From Bacteroidales bacterium UBA5281 (GTDB taxonomy: Bacteria; Bacteroidota; Bacteroidia; Bacteroidales; Lentimicrobiaceae), in the NCBI GenBank assembly GCA_002410555.1, contig DHSR01000061.1, forward strand, positions 1 to 51,921: a DNA stretch of 51,921 nt. The letters run 5' to 3'. The notes beneath the pieces are model-generated. The model made no database searches, was not told the DNA's origin, and saw nothing but the letters and a program-made list of their open reading frames with translations. The translations under genes were made by a program, and so were the position numbers. Numbering within the stretch: the first letter of the stretch is position 1; each line of letters opens with the position of its first letter. Positions 42,685 to 50,470 of the stretch are shown here, one piece after another.

Positions 42685-42714
42685 TTTCTAAAAATAATTA
42701 TAGCACTATATTTG
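42685..42714 (+). promoter_or_regulatory. Putative promoter of the TPR gene
   Basis: TTTC (42685-42688), 18 bases, then TATATTTG (42707-42714), one mismatch from the -33 and perfect at -7. The ATG at 42754 follows after 39 bases. The whole region 42464-42753 is AT-rich with no ORF of note. Confidence 0.5.
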
Positions 42715-42753
42715 TGAATTCAACCCGTTCACTAACCTTAAAATAAAACGAAA

Positions 42754-43731
42754 ATGAACCGATTGTTTAAAACTGTAGTTCTGGGTATTTTTCTTTTTTG
42801 GGGAACTGCCTTTCAATGGGCAGGTGCTCAAACCCTGGAAGAAGCCACCAATACTTATAATCAGGGAGTTGCATTAGCCTCCACTGATTTACCCGGAGCT
42901 ATTGCCGCACTACAACAGGCTGCTGATATAGCCAGGAAATTAGGCGATGAAGGTACTGAAATACTTAATCTTTCGCAGCAGCAAATGCCTGCCCTGCAAT
43001 ACAATTATGCAACTTCTCTCTATAAAGAGAAGAAAATGGACGAAGCCATCACCAATTTTGAACTGGCTTATGAATATGCAGATAATGTTGGAGATGAAGG
43101 GATAAAAGCCAAGACCGCTGATCTTATCCCGAAACTTTATCGGGCAAAAGGCAATGGCGAATATAAAGCTGAGCAATATGATGCTGCTCTGGAAAGCTTT
43201 GCCAAAGCACTGAAGTACGATCCCAGCTATGCCGGCGCCTACCTTAGTGAGGGCCTCGTATACAACAAACAAAACAATACCCCATTGATGAAAGTAGCCA
43301 TGGATTCTGCCATTGTTACCGGTAAGCGAACCAACGATGATAAAACGGTGGAGCAGGCAGTTAAATTTATGAGCGATCATCTGATGGTTGAGGCCAACAA
43401 TGCATTTAAGAAAAATGATTTCAACAAGGCCATCACCCTGCTTGACGAGGCTACTGCTTATGATGAAAATAATCCGGAATTGTATTATTTATATGCCCTC
43501 TCTTACAATAAACTTTCCAAATGGGACGAGGCCATTCTTAGTGCAGAAAAAGGACTGAATGCCGAGGAAAAGACAGCGGCAAAACAGGCCCGGTTTTATT
43601 TTGAAATGGGTAACGCTCAGGCAGGAAAAGGTGCCACGGATGAAGCTTGTGCCTCATTCAGAAAAGCAGCGGTGGGACCTCTTGCAGAATCAGCCAATTA
43701 CCAGATTAAAACTGTGCTTAAATGCAGCTAA
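42754..43731 (+). CDS. Exported TPR-repeat protein
   Basis: The product has 325 residues, beginning with a signal peptide (MNRLFKTVVLGIFLFWGTAF) ending near ..WAGAQ. The mature part is almost entirely helical TPR: ATNTYNQGVALASTDLPGAI, YNYATSLYKEKKMDEAITNF, AEQYDAALESFAKALKYDPS, FKKNDFNKAITLLDEATAYD and LSKWDEAILSAEKGLNAEEK, with about five to six units. It likely scaffolds periplasmic protein contacts. The start is preceded by a good -7 box and the gene is followed by a terminator at 43761-43788, so it is a single-gene unit. Confidence 0.88.
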   Translation: MNRLFKTVVLGIFLFWGTAFQWAGAQTLEEATNTYNQGVALASTDLPGAIAALQQAADIARKLGDEGTEILNLSQQQMPALQYNYATSLYKEKKMDEAITNFELAYEYADNVGDEGIKAKTADLIPKLYRAKGNGEYKAEQYDAALESFAKALKYDPSYAGAYLSEGLVYNKQNNTPLMKVAMDSAIVTGKRTNDDKTVEQAVKFMSDHLMVEANNAFKKNDFNKAITLLDEATAYDENNPELYYLYALSYNKLSKWDEAILSAEKGLNAEEKTAAKQARFYFEMGNAQAGKGATDEACASFRKAAVGPLAESANYQIKTVLKCS

Positions 43732-43760
43732 TTAATTAAAATAATACTTAAAACAGCATT

Positions 43761-43788
43761 AAGGCTTCCTCAAGGGGAAGCTTTTTTT
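43761..43788 (+). terminator. Rho-independent terminator after the TPR gene
   Basis: GCTTCC pairs with GGAAGC around a short loop (AAGGCTTCC TCAAG GGGAAGC), followed by a run of seven T. It lies 30 bases after the TPR stop. Confidence 0.8.
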
Positions 43789-43808
43789 ATGCCTGATCAT
43801 GCTGAAGA

Positions 43809-43961
43809 TCAATGTTTGTTTAATATAATGAGGGCTGCAATTACGCCGGGTATCCATCCCGCAAGGGTAAGTAACAAAACAATTAAAAATGAACCGCAGC
43901 CTTTGTCAACAACTGATAAAGGAGGAAAGATAATGGCAAGAATAACGCGAAGCAATGACAT
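43809..43961 (-). CDS. YqaE/Pmp3 family small membrane protein (50 residues)
   Basis: On the minus strand an ATG at 43961 opens a 50-codon frame ending in TGA at 43809. The product has the Pmp3/YqaE pattern: a first hydrophobic helix (MSLLRVILAIIFPPLSVV), then DKGCGSFLIVLLLTLAGWIP, then GVIAALIIL and a short polar end. The conserved PP kink, the Gly/Cys turn and the GWIPG motif are all present. The family are tiny inner-membrane proteins linked to salt or osmotic stress and membrane potential. A -7 box (43977-43984) lies 15 bases upstream. It is too short for usual ORF cut-offs and lies antisense between the TPR and FtsX genes. Confidence 0.9.
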   Translation of the reverse strand: MSLLRVILAIIFPPLSVVDKGCGSFLIVLLLTLAGWIPGVIAALIILNKH

Positions 43962-43976
43962 TTGATCAGTTTTCTA

Positions 43977-43984
43977 CAAAAATA
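43977..43984 (-). promoter_or_regulatory. Putative -7 box for the YqaE-like gene
   Basis: The minus strand reads TATTTTTG, matching TAnnTTTG, ending 15 bases before the ATG at 43961. Confidence 0.4.
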
Positions 43985-44077
43985 AACTTAATCAATGAAA
44001 TGATTGTAACAAAATGTGCGAAGTAACGTCAAAAAAGGAACACTCTCTCGTTTTAACCGACGTCAAAATGTGATTAT

Positions 44078-46498
44078 ATGATTTCCAACTATCTCAGGAG
44101 CGCTTTGCGCAATTTCAGACGGAATAAGATTTATGCGGTAATTAATATTCTGGGACTATCTTTGGGTCTCACATCCACCATCTTTATTTTATTGTATATC
44201 AATGATGAGTTGGGTTATGACAAGCACTTTCCTTTACATAAGCGTCTATACCGGCTTGAAGGTGATTTTAACATCAATAACAAGCACGATCGCTTCGCCG
44301 TAAGTGCGCTACCCATGGGGCCTGCTCTTCAGCTTGAAATGCCGGAAGTGGAAGCATTTTGCCGCTTCAATTTAAACGAAAATACCATTTTCCGGTACAA
44401 TGAAAAAGAGTTTATTGAAAAGAATGCCTATCTGGCTGATTCAACGGCTCCTTATTTGTTTTCACTCAGTTTTATAGAAGGTAATCCCGAAAAAACCCTT
44501 ACCGAGCCGTTTACAGTAATTTTAAGCGAAAAAACCGCTAAGAAATATTTTGGTAAAAGCCCGGCATATGGCAAAATCCTTTACACTCCTTCGGGCAGGA
44601 GTTATAAAGTCACTGGAGTTTTTGAGGATTTGCCCCATAATACCCACATGGCTTTCGATTTGTTGATGTCAATGGAAACACTCGGCACTTATATGGGGGA
44701 TGAGCAATATCATAGTATGGCCCCCATAGCTTTCTGGAACGTGGGCTACTTTACTTATATCCTGTTGAAACCCAATTCGGACATGGATAATATACTAAAT
44801 AAGTTTCCAGCTTTTTACGATAAGTATATGAAAGAAATCGGGGATCAAATAAATGCATCATTTGAATTAAAAGCCAATCGGATTGACAAAGTTCATCATA
44901 ATTCCCATGTTGATGCCGATTTACCCACGGGAAATATGGCCTATATTTATGTGTTTAGTGCAGTGGCTGTTTTAATTATCCTTTTGGCTGCCATTAACTA
45001 CATGAATCTTGCAACTGCACGCGCCGCCAACCGTGCCCGCGAAGTAGGCTTGCGAAAAGTAGTAGGAGCCAACCGGGCTCAGCTTGCCGGTCAGTTTATG
45101 AGTGAGAGCTTGCTGTTGGCAGTGCTTTCCATGGTAATTTCATTGATCCTCATTAAACTCTTTATACCATTGTTCAATCAGATTTCGGGTAAAGCATTGA
45201 GCTTTAGTTTGCTGGCAAATCCTGAAATGATGTTTGGCATACTGGCAATTACATTGATTACCGGCCTTATTTCAGGTATTTATCCATCTCTTTTTTTATC
45301 ATCCTTTCAGCCTGCGGTGGTACTTAAAGGAAAAATAAAAATTGGAAGCGGAGGTGCCTGGTTGCGCAAAGGCCTGGTTGCTTTTCAGTTGCTGATTTCA
45401 TTGGTGATGGTTACCGGGAGCATTGTTATCTTTAATCAACTTCATTTTATGCAAAGGGCCGACATGGGTTTTGAAAAAGACAACATCATGGTGCTGGAAG
45501 TACAGGATTCTGCCTTCAGACGAAGAACTGATTCCTTTAAGTCAGAATTGCTTCAAAATCCCAATATCCTTAATGTAGGCATGTCCTGGGGCATTCCGGG
45601 AGGCAGCATGTCCGTTCAGGTGGTACGCATGGAAAAGGAGACAAAGATGCAGGATTATGCACTTAATTTATTGCCCTGTGATTATGACTTTTTGGAATTG
45701 TTACAGGTGTCATTTGTAAAAGGACGCAACTTTAGCCGTGAAATGGGTAGCGACAAAGAAACGGCTGTGATAGTAAATGAAGCCACCGTTCGAGAAATGG
45801 GCTGGGGTGAGCATGCATTGGGTAAAAAAATTCACTGGGGTTATGACATGGATGGTAGCGGAGGAAAGAGGATGAAGGTAATAGGTGTGGTAAAGGATTT
45901 TAATTATGTTTCTTTACACAATACCATAGAACCAATCATTATGTTTATTCCTGACTTTCCATTAAATGTGATGAGTGTCCGCATTAAACCAGGTACCGAA
46001 AAGAGTAGTATAGATTTTATCCAGAAGCAATGGAAGGAGTCAAACGTTAATCGCCCGTTTGATTATTATTTTTTGGATAAGAATTTTGAATCAAAATATC
46101 AGGCCGAAAGCAATCTGGGACAGGTGTTTTCCATTTTCGCAATCTTGTCTATTTTTATTGCATTACTCGGCCTTATCGGTTTGTCTTCATTTATGGCATT
46201 GCAACGAACCAAAGAGATTGGAGTAAGAAAGGTATTGGGGGCATCGATACAAAGCCTTGTGCTGATGCTTTACCGGGAGTCGGTTTTACTTGTATTTTTA
46301 GCATTTATTATAGCAGTGCCACTGTCGTGGTATATGTTGCACCGCTGGCTGGAGAATTTCGCCTATCACATCTCTTTGTCATGGTTTATCTTTGCCTTCG
46401 CGGGATTAATCATTCTGATCATCACATTGATTTCGGTAAGTTTTCATGCCATTAAAGCTGCCTTGTCAAACCCGGTTACGGCGATTAAATATGAATGA
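44078..46498 (+). CDS. Large FtsX-type ABC transporter permease (MacB-like)
   Basis: The product has 806 residues. It starts MISNYLRSALRNFRRNKIYA, then a first membrane helix and a large periplasmic MacB core domain (about 45-280). Three helices with an FtsX domain follow (about 285-430, around ATARAANRAREVGLRKVVGA), then a second core domain and a second FtsX domain at the C-terminus, with EIGVRKVLGASIQSLVLMLY. This duplicated form is common in Bacteroidota; such permeases work with a separate LolD-like ATPase in export or antimicrobial peptide resistance. No ATPase gene is adjacent. Confidence 0.93.
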   Translation: MISNYLRSALRNFRRNKIYAVINILGLSLGLTSTIFILLYINDELGYDKHFPLHKRLYRLEGDFNINNKHDRFAVSALPMGPALQLEMPEVEAFCRFNLNENTIFRYNEKEFIEKNAYLADSTAPYLFSLSFIEGNPEKTLTEPFTVILSEKTAKKYFGKSPAYGKILYTPSGRSYKVTGVFEDLPHNTHMAFDLLMSMETLGTYMGDEQYHSMAPIAFWNVGYFTYILLKPNSDMDNILNKFPAFYDKYMKEIGDQINASFELKANRIDKVHHNSHVDADLPTGNMAYIYVFSAVAVLIILLAAINYMNLATARAANRAREVGLRKVVGANRAQLAGQFMSESLLLAVLSMVISLILIKLFIPLFNQISGKALSFSLLANPEMMFGILAITLITGLISGIYPSLFLSSFQPAVVLKGKIKIGSGGAWLRKGLVAFQLLISLVMVTGSIVIFNQLHFMQRADMGFEKDNIMVLEVQDSAFRRRTDSFKSELLQNPNILNVGMSWGIPGGSMSVQVVRMEKETKMQDYALNLLPCDYDFLELLQVSFVKGRNFSREMGSDKETAVIVNEATVREMGWGEHALGKKIHWGYDMDGSGGKRMKVIGVVKDFNYVSLHNTIEPIIMFIPDFPLNVMSVRIKPGTEKSSIDFIQKQWKESNVNRPFDYYFLDKNFESKYQAESNLGQVFSIFAILSIFIALLGLIGLSSFMALQRTKEIGVRKVLGASIQSLVLMLYRESVLLVFLAFIIAVPLSWYMLHRWLENFAYHISLSWFIFAFAGLIILIITLISVSFHAIKAALSNPVTAIKYE

Positions 46499-46519
46499 AT
46501 GGTTTTTTGATTGCAGCTT

Positions 46520-46880
46520 AAATTCCTGACCACCGATCCCGCCTCAGGCGAATAGGCACCGATCACTGATCCCTGATACAGATTACTGATCACAGATTAC
46601 TGATCACAGATTAAAGAACCACGCAATGACGCAAAGACGCAGAGACACGAAAGTATTGATTGCAGATTGCAGACTGCGGATTGCAGATTGCGAATGTCGG
46701 ATTAAAATCACCAATCACCAATTAACCGCGAATTACGCAAATTATCGCGAATTATGTTTCAAAGGCTCAACAAATCAACAAATCAACAAACCCACAGATT
46801 ACAGATCACAGATTACAGATTACAGATCACAGATCACTAATCACTAACCACCAATCACCAGTCACCAGTCACCTATCACC
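46520..46880. repeat. Degenerate simple-repeat tract
   Basis: The gap between the permease and dus genes is made of short degenerate repeats: a 14-base unit CAGATTACTGATCA twice in tandem at 46579-46606, five 7-base units of the GATTGCA type at 46658-46692, and many CAGATTACAGAT and AATCACCA copies further on. An ORF at 46626-46847 encodes these repeats and is not a real gene. A related block, with the shared stretch CACGCAATGACGCAA and TATTGATTGCAGA, is at 51740-51921. Confidence 0.75.
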
Positions 46881-46882
46881 CA

Positions 46883-47881
46883 TCACTTACCACCCAAATT
46901 CCGAAAGTTATAAATTGCACCCATAGCCTGTTCTTCGTTGTTGCATTGCATCAGATCAGCACGCAGGGCGGCGGCACCCTCGAAACCGGAGACGTAAATT
47001 TTGAAAAAACGTTTTAATATATTGAAATTTCGGTGAGTGCCCCAGGTTTGGGTATATAAATGGATATGCTTTTCGAGTAGATTTAACTTTTCATCAGTCT
47101 CAGGCATAAAGTCATTATCGGTAAAAAACCAGGGATTAGAAAATATGCCTCTTCCCACCATGATTCCGTCAGCATCAGTTTCCTCAATCCGTTGAAGGCC
47201 ATGCGCATAGCTCTCAATATCGCCATTTCCAAGTATTTTTATTTCAGGATTAATCTCATTGCGAAGTTTAACGGCCAGCGCAATCTGATTCCATTCTGCA
47301 GGCTTGAGCGACATCATTTTCTGGGTTCTGGCATGCAGCGTAATGGCCGAAATGTTGAGTGTGAGTAAATGAGCCATCCACCCTTCAGTTTGATGGTTTT
47401 TAATTCCAGTACGGGTCTTGATACTTACCGGCAGTTTACTACCTTCACGGGTTGCCTCTACTATCTCATTAACCAGAGCATTTTGTCCGATTAGCGCGGA
47501 GCAGGCCCCCTGTTTTACGATCTTGTCTACCGGACAACCCATATTGAGATCAATGCCATCAAATGAATAATTCTCAGCAATAAACCGCGCAGCTTTAAAA
47601 TACTTTTCAGGGTTTACACCCCAGATTTGTGCAATAAGCTTAACGCCGGTCTGTTTCAATAAATCATGTTCGCTATCATTTACGTGCAACCGGTGTATCA
47701 CTGCCTGCCTGCCCCTGGGATGACACAGACCTTCTACGGAGGTAAATTCGGTGAACAACAAGTGCAGCTTACCCGGGCTGGCAATTGACAACAGTAATTC
47801 CCTGAATACGGTATCCGTTACATCCTCCATTGGAGCCAATGCAAAAACAGGAAATGAGAATGAGTTCCAGAAATCTTTCAC
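46883..47881 (-). CDS. dus: tRNA-dihydrouridine synthase
   Basis: The product has about 332 residues from the GTG at 47881 (MKDFWNSFSFPVFALAPMED); the frame also opens at a TTG at 47917. It is a flavin-dependent TIM-barrel enzyme that reduces uridine in tRNA. Marks are the FMN-binding ALAPMEDVTDTVF start, DLNMGCPVDKIVKQGACSAL with the GCP motif, KTRTGIKNHQ, ITLHARTQKMM and GNGDIES, followed by GIMVGRGIFSNPWFF. The GTG is preferred because MKDFW.....PVFALAPMEDVTD is the usual family start. It lies downstream of the tetR gene. Confidence 0.93.
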   Translation of the reverse strand: MKDFWNSFSFPVFALAPMEDVTDTVFRELLLSIASPGKLHLLFTEFTSVEGLCHPRGRQAVIHRLHVNDSEHDLLKQTGVKLIAQIWGVNPEKYFKAARFIAENYSFDGIDLNMGCPVDKIVKQGACSALIGQNALVNEIVEATREGSKLPVSIKTRTGIKNHQTEGWMAHLLTLNISAITLHARTQKMMSLKPAEWNQIALAVKLRNEINPEIKILGNGDIESYAHGLQRIEETDADGIMVGRGIFSNPWFFTDNDFMPETDEKLNLLEKHIHLYTQTWGTHRNFNILKRFFKIYVSGFEGAAALRADLMQCNNEEQAMGAIYNFRNLGGK

Positions 47882-47935
47882 ACAAAAAGGAAGCTTTATT
47901 TTAAGCCCGGTTAACAACCTTGGCTCTGAGAATGT

Positions 47936-48565
47936 TTAATTCCCGGGGGTGAAAAGTTTATAGTACTTACGACGTTTTTTATAATATTTTAATCCTTCAT
48001 CATTGGCAATTCCTCTGATGAAATTATCAAACATCACCTCATATAACAACTTAAAAGAAAAACGTTCGGGAGGGAAAAAGTCAAAGTTATTCAGGTCGAT
48101 AAGACGACTGATATATAAGCGGGCCAGCAATTCAATACTTACATCTTTCCGGTAAACACCCTGGCGAATACCCTTTTCAATATTGATTTTCATCTTGTTA
48201 TAGATGAAATCGATACGTTGTTCAAGATGGGTCTGATAGATTTCAGGATAAAGTTGTTTAAGTTCAAACGTTACCGAAGGGGAGAGGTCAAGAAAGCGTG
48301 TACTCATTACTTCACTAACAATGAGCAAAATTTCTATGGCATTGGTATGTTCAAAATTATACTCATCAAAAATTGATTTAAAAGATTCCCGTTCAATTTC
48401 CAGCAATCGTTCGATTAAGTGTGCTTCATCGGTAAAGTAAGATTTAAGCTGGTCCAGGTCGATTTCAAGCTGTTGCGAAATATCTTTAAAATGTAAATTT
48501 TTAACTCCTGACCGAAATGCAATGTCTCTAACGCCCGATAAAATTTGCCGAATTTTCCCGTCCAT
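47936..48565 (-). CDS. TetR/AcrR family transcriptional regulator
   Basis: The product has 209 residues from the ATG at 48565 (MDGKIRQILSGVRDIAFRSG). The first 50 residues form the TetR-type helix-turn-helix (VKNLHFKDISQQLEIDLDQL then KSYFTDEAHLIERLL). The remainder is a helical ligand-binding domain without a recognisable ligand signature. An open frame to 48622 exists, but a -7 box (48612-48619) lies inside it, which excludes that start. The leader contains the 16S-like 18-mer at 48587-48604. Target genes are unknown; the dus gene follows 54 bases downstream on the same strand. Confidence 0.88.
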   Translation of the reverse strand: MDGKIRQILSGVRDIAFRSGVKNLHFKDISQQLEIDLDQLKSYFTDEAHLIERLLEIERESFKSIFDEYNFEHTNAIEILLIVSEVMSTRFLDLSPSVTFELKQLYPEIYQTHLEQRIDFIYNKMKINIEKGIRQGVYRKDVSIELLARLYISRLIDLNNFDFFPPERFSFKLLYEVMFDNFIRGIANDEGLKYYKKRRKYYKLFTPGN

Positions 48566-48586
48566 ATTTGGTGTTAATGAGTGAGG

Positions 48587-48604
48587 GCAGCCGCGGTAAT
48601 ACGG
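48587..48604 (-). promoter_or_regulatory. 18-nt antisense match to the 16S rRNA 530 loop in the tetR leader
   Basis: The plus strand reads GCAGCCGCGGTAATACGG, identical to the universal 530-loop/515F region of 16S rRNA. On the tetR mRNA it is therefore antisense to that region. It lies just downstream of the -7 box at 48612-48619, near the predicted transcript 5' end. No function is known; no rRNA gene is present here. Confidence 0.5.
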
Positions 48605-48611
48605 CCGTCTG

Positions 48612-48619
48612 CAAAAGTA
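48612..48619 (-). promoter_or_regulatory. Putative -7 box for the tetR gene
   Basis: The minus strand reads TACTTTTG, matching TAnnTTTG, 46 bases before the ATG at 48565. The predicted transcript start falls near 48605. Confidence 0.45.
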
Positions 48620-48848
48620 CATAAAAATTCAGGGCAACCGAAGTTGACTTAAAATATCCTTGAGCATCCTCCGAATAGTAACATTTTTGCCGCACAGGCT
48701 CAAAGCCATGCCCGAGTTCTCATACTGGCAAATACATGGAATCACTAAGTTTAATTTTCTGATTATTAAGTTTTTGTGAACTTTATTTCCTAATAACTTA
48801 CTGGCATTCTTTTTCTTTTCGTTTTTCGTAGTGGCTTTATTCTTATAT

Positions 48849-50420
48849 TCATGGAGAATGTATAAGCTTATATGTTTGTATGCTGTCATTAATGGTAAGC
48901 TTCACCATGTATACGCCGGGCACAAGCGCATTGCGGGTTGCATCCATCTTTTCGATGTATTTACCTGGATCCAACCATTGATTTTGTATAGGATATAACA
49001 CTCTGCGCCCGGTAACGTCATATATGGTGAGATTCACCAGTGAAGGCTGATGTAATTTAAATGTAATGGTAACAGCATGGCTGAAAGGATTGGGTTGAAC
49101 ATTCAATGCAGCCTTAGGCAGAGGTAAATAAGTGACAGGTACAGCGATCAATGCAGTATCAATGATGGCGGTATAAATACTCAATTCATCTTCATGCAGG
49201 CGGGTCCATACAGGACGCACACTATTATTGTGGGCTGCGATATTGTTGTAATCTCCAAAAAATATATCGGGATTTGGCAGGAAAGGCGTTTCACTAATTT
49301 TGAAATTGACGAAACTTTCACCTCCATCCTTCGATAGCGCACCATATACATCTGTGTGCCAGTCACTGTGGTTTCGGCGGTCATAAAAGACTATCCATAT
49401 ATATCCGGTCACCTGGTCAACGGCCATCCAGGTGAAGAACTGCTGCTTTCCGGGCGGGTCATCATTTATGCGCAGGGGAGCAGACCACGAGTTCCCGCCA
49501 TCAGTAGAGCGTGAAAGCCAGATGTCGGTATCGTTTGTCCCGTTTCGCTGATCAGACCAGTTAATGTATATGTTGCCTCTAAACTGGCTGGTGCCGGCAT
49601 CGCAACAGGTAACCGGAAAACCGTTGGCTCGGTATATACCCGGAATACTGAAGTCCCAGCCACCGGGCATGTCATTTACGTGGATGTCATCTTCCAGCCA
49701 CGAATCTCCACCATCCAGTGACCTGTCAAACAGTATTCCTTCGGGCCCGGCCCAGGAAACGTACACTTCACCATTGGGGCCAATGGCAGGAACAGCACCT
49801 TCAACGGTATTGTCGCTATCCAGGCAATCGCCGGCCACTCTGTTCAACCGGATAGGGTTAATCCAGGTTTCACCCAAATCGTCAGAACGGGAGAAACAGA
49901 TAATACTGCTGTCTCCTGAGCTTATACTGCCATATTTATCAAATTGTGTCCAGGTAACATACAAACGATTGGTGTTGCGATTAACCACCGCCCATTCTTT
50001 ATCCTGATTTTTGCCTGAATTATATCCTATGCCGCTTCCTGAATTCCAGGTGGCACCACGATCGACGGATTTCTGACAAACAATCCGGTCAATAAATTCA
50101 GGCCCGGGAGGATTGGACAGATGAAAGAAATAAAAATTACCCAGAGTATCAACTACCACACAAGGATCGCCCCAAACTCCCAGTGTGGAAGAAAAAATCC
50201 GTGATTGTTCCCAGGTGTAGCCGCCATCATGGGAAAGGAAGCAGTTGTCGAGGTTTGATCCAACAATTATATGGTTGGGATTTTTAAGATCCATGGCAAT
50301 GGCAGGCTCGTTTGGATTACGCAATGTACCCATTAGTATATTGGGATGCTGTGCGTGTGTGATTATTGTTGTGAGCAGCATGCCAATGGCCAGGTATAAC
50401 CTGCCGGAATGTTTAAACAT
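48849..50420 (-). CDS. Exported Asp-box (BNR) protein with T9SS C-terminal domain
   Basis: The product has 523 residues with a signal peptide (MFKHSGRLYLAIGMLLTTII ending ..THA). The body has six Asp-box motifs of the S-x-D-x-G-x-(T/S)-W type, for example SHDGGYTW, SVDRGATW, SDDLGETW, SLDGGDSW, STDGGNSW and SKDGGESF, as in sialidase-like beta-propellers. I cannot see the full sialidase catalytic set (Arg triad, Tyr/Glu pair), so sialidase activity is not claimed. Residues 435-523 are a type IX secretion C-terminal domain: NVQPNPFSHAVTITF, LTIYDVTGRRV, LVPGVYMVKL. It is therefore exported and attached to the outside or secreted. It starts divergently from the symporter. Confidence 0.88.
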   Translation of the reverse strand: MFKHSGRLYLAIGMLLTTIITHAQHPNILMGTLRNPNEPAIAMDLKNPNHIIVGSNLDNCFLSHDGGYTWEQSRIFSSTLGVWGDPCVVVDTLGNFYFFHLSNPPGPEFIDRIVCQKSVDRGATWNSGSGIGYNSGKNQDKEWAVVNRNTNRLYVTWTQFDKYGSISSGDSSIICFSRSDDLGETWINPIRLNRVAGDCLDSDNTVEGAVPAIGPNGEVYVSWAGPEGILFDRSLDGGDSWLEDDIHVNDMPGGWDFSIPGIYRANGFPVTCCDAGTSQFRGNIYINWSDQRNGTNDTDIWLSRSTDGGNSWSAPLRINDDPPGKQQFFTWMAVDQVTGYIWIVFYDRRNHSDWHTDVYGALSKDGGESFVNFKISETPFLPNPDIFFGDYNNIAAHNNSVRPVWTRLHEDELSIYTAIIDTALIAVPVTYLPLPKAALNVQPNPFSHAVTITFKLHQPSLVNLTIYDVTGRRVLYPIQNQWLDPGKYIEKMDATRNALVPGVYMVKLTINDSIQTYKLIHSP

Positions 50421-50452
50421 TTTCCAGGATTAAAAAAATTCATAGTTTTACA

Positions 50453-50460
50453 CAAAAATA
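50453..50460 (-). promoter_or_regulatory. Putative -7 box for the Asp-box protein gene
   Basis: The minus strand reads TATTTTTG, matching TAnnTTTG, 32 bases before the ATG at 50420. Confidence 0.35.
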
Positions 50461-50470
50461 GGCATAATTA

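Noticed and set aside
46579..46606. Possible CRISPR array
   Set aside because: The 14-base repeats are directly tandem with no spacers and vary in length; no cas genes nearby.
46626..46847. 73-residue ORF
   Set aside because: It only translates the short degenerate repeats (IADC-type); no gene-like composition and no homolog expected beyond repeats.
48587..48604. 16S rRNA gene fragment
   Set aside because: Only 18 bases match; flanks diverge at once, so it is not an rRNA gene piece of useful length.
48629..48889. 86-residue ORF between tetR and the Asp-box gene
   Set aside because: Lys/Asn-rich with no recognisable family; its start lies inside the end of the Asp-box gene; no -7 box.
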